A stretch of DNA of 6,346 nt from Pseudomonadota bacterium (GTDB lineage: Bacteria > Pseudomonadota > Alphaproteobacteria > Rhizobiales > Rhizobiaceae), in NCBI GenBank assembly GCA_023435335.1, contig JAEYRU010000149.1, forward strand, positions 1 through 6,346. Reading direction: 5' to 3'. The notes below the pieces were generated by a model, which saw only the letters and a list, made by a program, of their open reading frames with translations, was not told the DNA's origin and made no database searches. Both the position numbers and the translations under genes were made by a program. Of the stretch, positions 5,941 to 6,346 are shown in pieces (the first letter of the stretch is position 1; every line of letters begins with the position of its first letter).

Positions 5941-6346
5941 ATGAAGCTTTATGACGGGGGCAGGGCCCCCAATCCGCGCCGGGTGCGTGTCTTCCTGGCC
6001 GAAAAGGGCGTCGAGGTGCCGCTGGTGCCTGTCGACATGGGCGCCCTCGGCCACCGTTCGCCCGAAATCGCGGGCCTGAATCCGTTGCAGCGCCTGCCGG
6101 TGCTGGTACTGGACGACGGCACCGTGCTCACCGAATCCATCGCCATATGCCGCTACTTCGAGGCGCTGCACCCGCAACCGGCGCTATTCGGCAAGGGCGC
6201 GCTTGGGGAGGCGCTGGTGGAGATGTGGCAGCGTCGGCTGGAACTCAACCTGATGTTCCCGGTAGCGCAGGCCTTCCGGCATATCCACCCCGCCATGAAG
6301 GAATGGGAAGTGCCGCAGATCGCCGAATGGGGTGAAGCCAACAAGC
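5941..6346 (+). CDS. Glutathione S-transferase family protein, 3' end cut by the window
   Basis: The visible 135 codons are open to the window edge. They contain the thioredoxin-like N-terminal GST domain (about 1-80) and the start of the all-helical C-terminal domain. MKLYDGGRAPNPRRVRVFLAEKG is a typical first strand and helix. It has Pro-Asn-Pro after the first strand, where the glutathione-activating Ser, Tyr or Cys would sit in classical members; Asn11 or a nearby residue would have to serve, as in several bacterial groups. RLPVLVLDDG holds the cis-Pro (Pro53), and TESIAICRYFE holds the Glu65-Ser66 glutathione-binding pair. Such enzymes conjugate or reduce electrophilic compounds in the cytosol; the substrate is unknown. 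The start is well supported by AGGAG (5928-5932) eight nt before ATG. It is transcribed divergently from the histidine kinase with a 95-nt gap. Confidence 0.92.
   Translation, partial: MKLYDGGRAPNPRRVRVFLAEKGVEVPLVPVDMGALGHRSPEIAGLNPLQRLPVLVLDDGTVLTESIAICRYFEALHPQPALFGKGALGEALVEMWQRRLELNLMFPVAQAFRHIHPAMKEWEVPQIAEWGEANK

Overview
The window is GC-rich, and its codons mostly end in G or C. Its gene content (DusA, a TSUP permease, a DUF1289 protein with a TIGR02281-type membrane aspartic protease, a CobT/CobU homologue, a multi-pass histidine kinase, a glutathione S-transferase) points to an alphaproteobacterium, most likely of the Hyphomicrobiales/Rhizobiales. That placement rests on protein resemblance and gene neighbourhood, not on a search. 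No tRNA, rRNA, CRISPR array, insertion sequence or integrase was seen.

Layout. Position 2-136 is the tail of a plus-strand gene, probably a MarR-like regulator. A short regulatory gap (137-266) leads to dusA (267-1268, TTG start), the tRNA-dihydrouridine synthase. After 85 nt comes a TSUP-family anion permease (1354-2184). Convergent to it, 10 nt away, is a two-gene minus-strand operon: a DUF1289 cysteine-rich protein (2899-3132) whose stop overlaps the start of a membrane-anchored retropepsin-like protease (2195-2899). Divergent from that operon is a CobT/CobU-like gene (3265-4239), which meets head-on, 7 nt away, an orphan membrane sensor histidine kinase (4247-5845, minus). A divergent 95-nt gap then leads to a glutathione S-transferase (5941 onward) cut by the window end.

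These are mostly housekeeping genes rather than one dedicated system, and I see no defence island or mobile element. The observation most worth following is the CobT-like protein. It is full-length and in frame, and it matches rhizobial CobU proteins along most of its length. Yet nearly every signature that binds nicotinate mononucleotide or dimethylbenzimidazole, including the catalytic Glu, is replaced or deleted. It may be a neofunctionalised or non-catalytic member of the family. Smaller points are a possible zinc-ribbon-like N-terminal extension of that gene, an inverted repeat abutting the GST ribosome-binding site, a dyad over a candidate dusA promoter, and a TGATG stop-start overlap in the protease operon.
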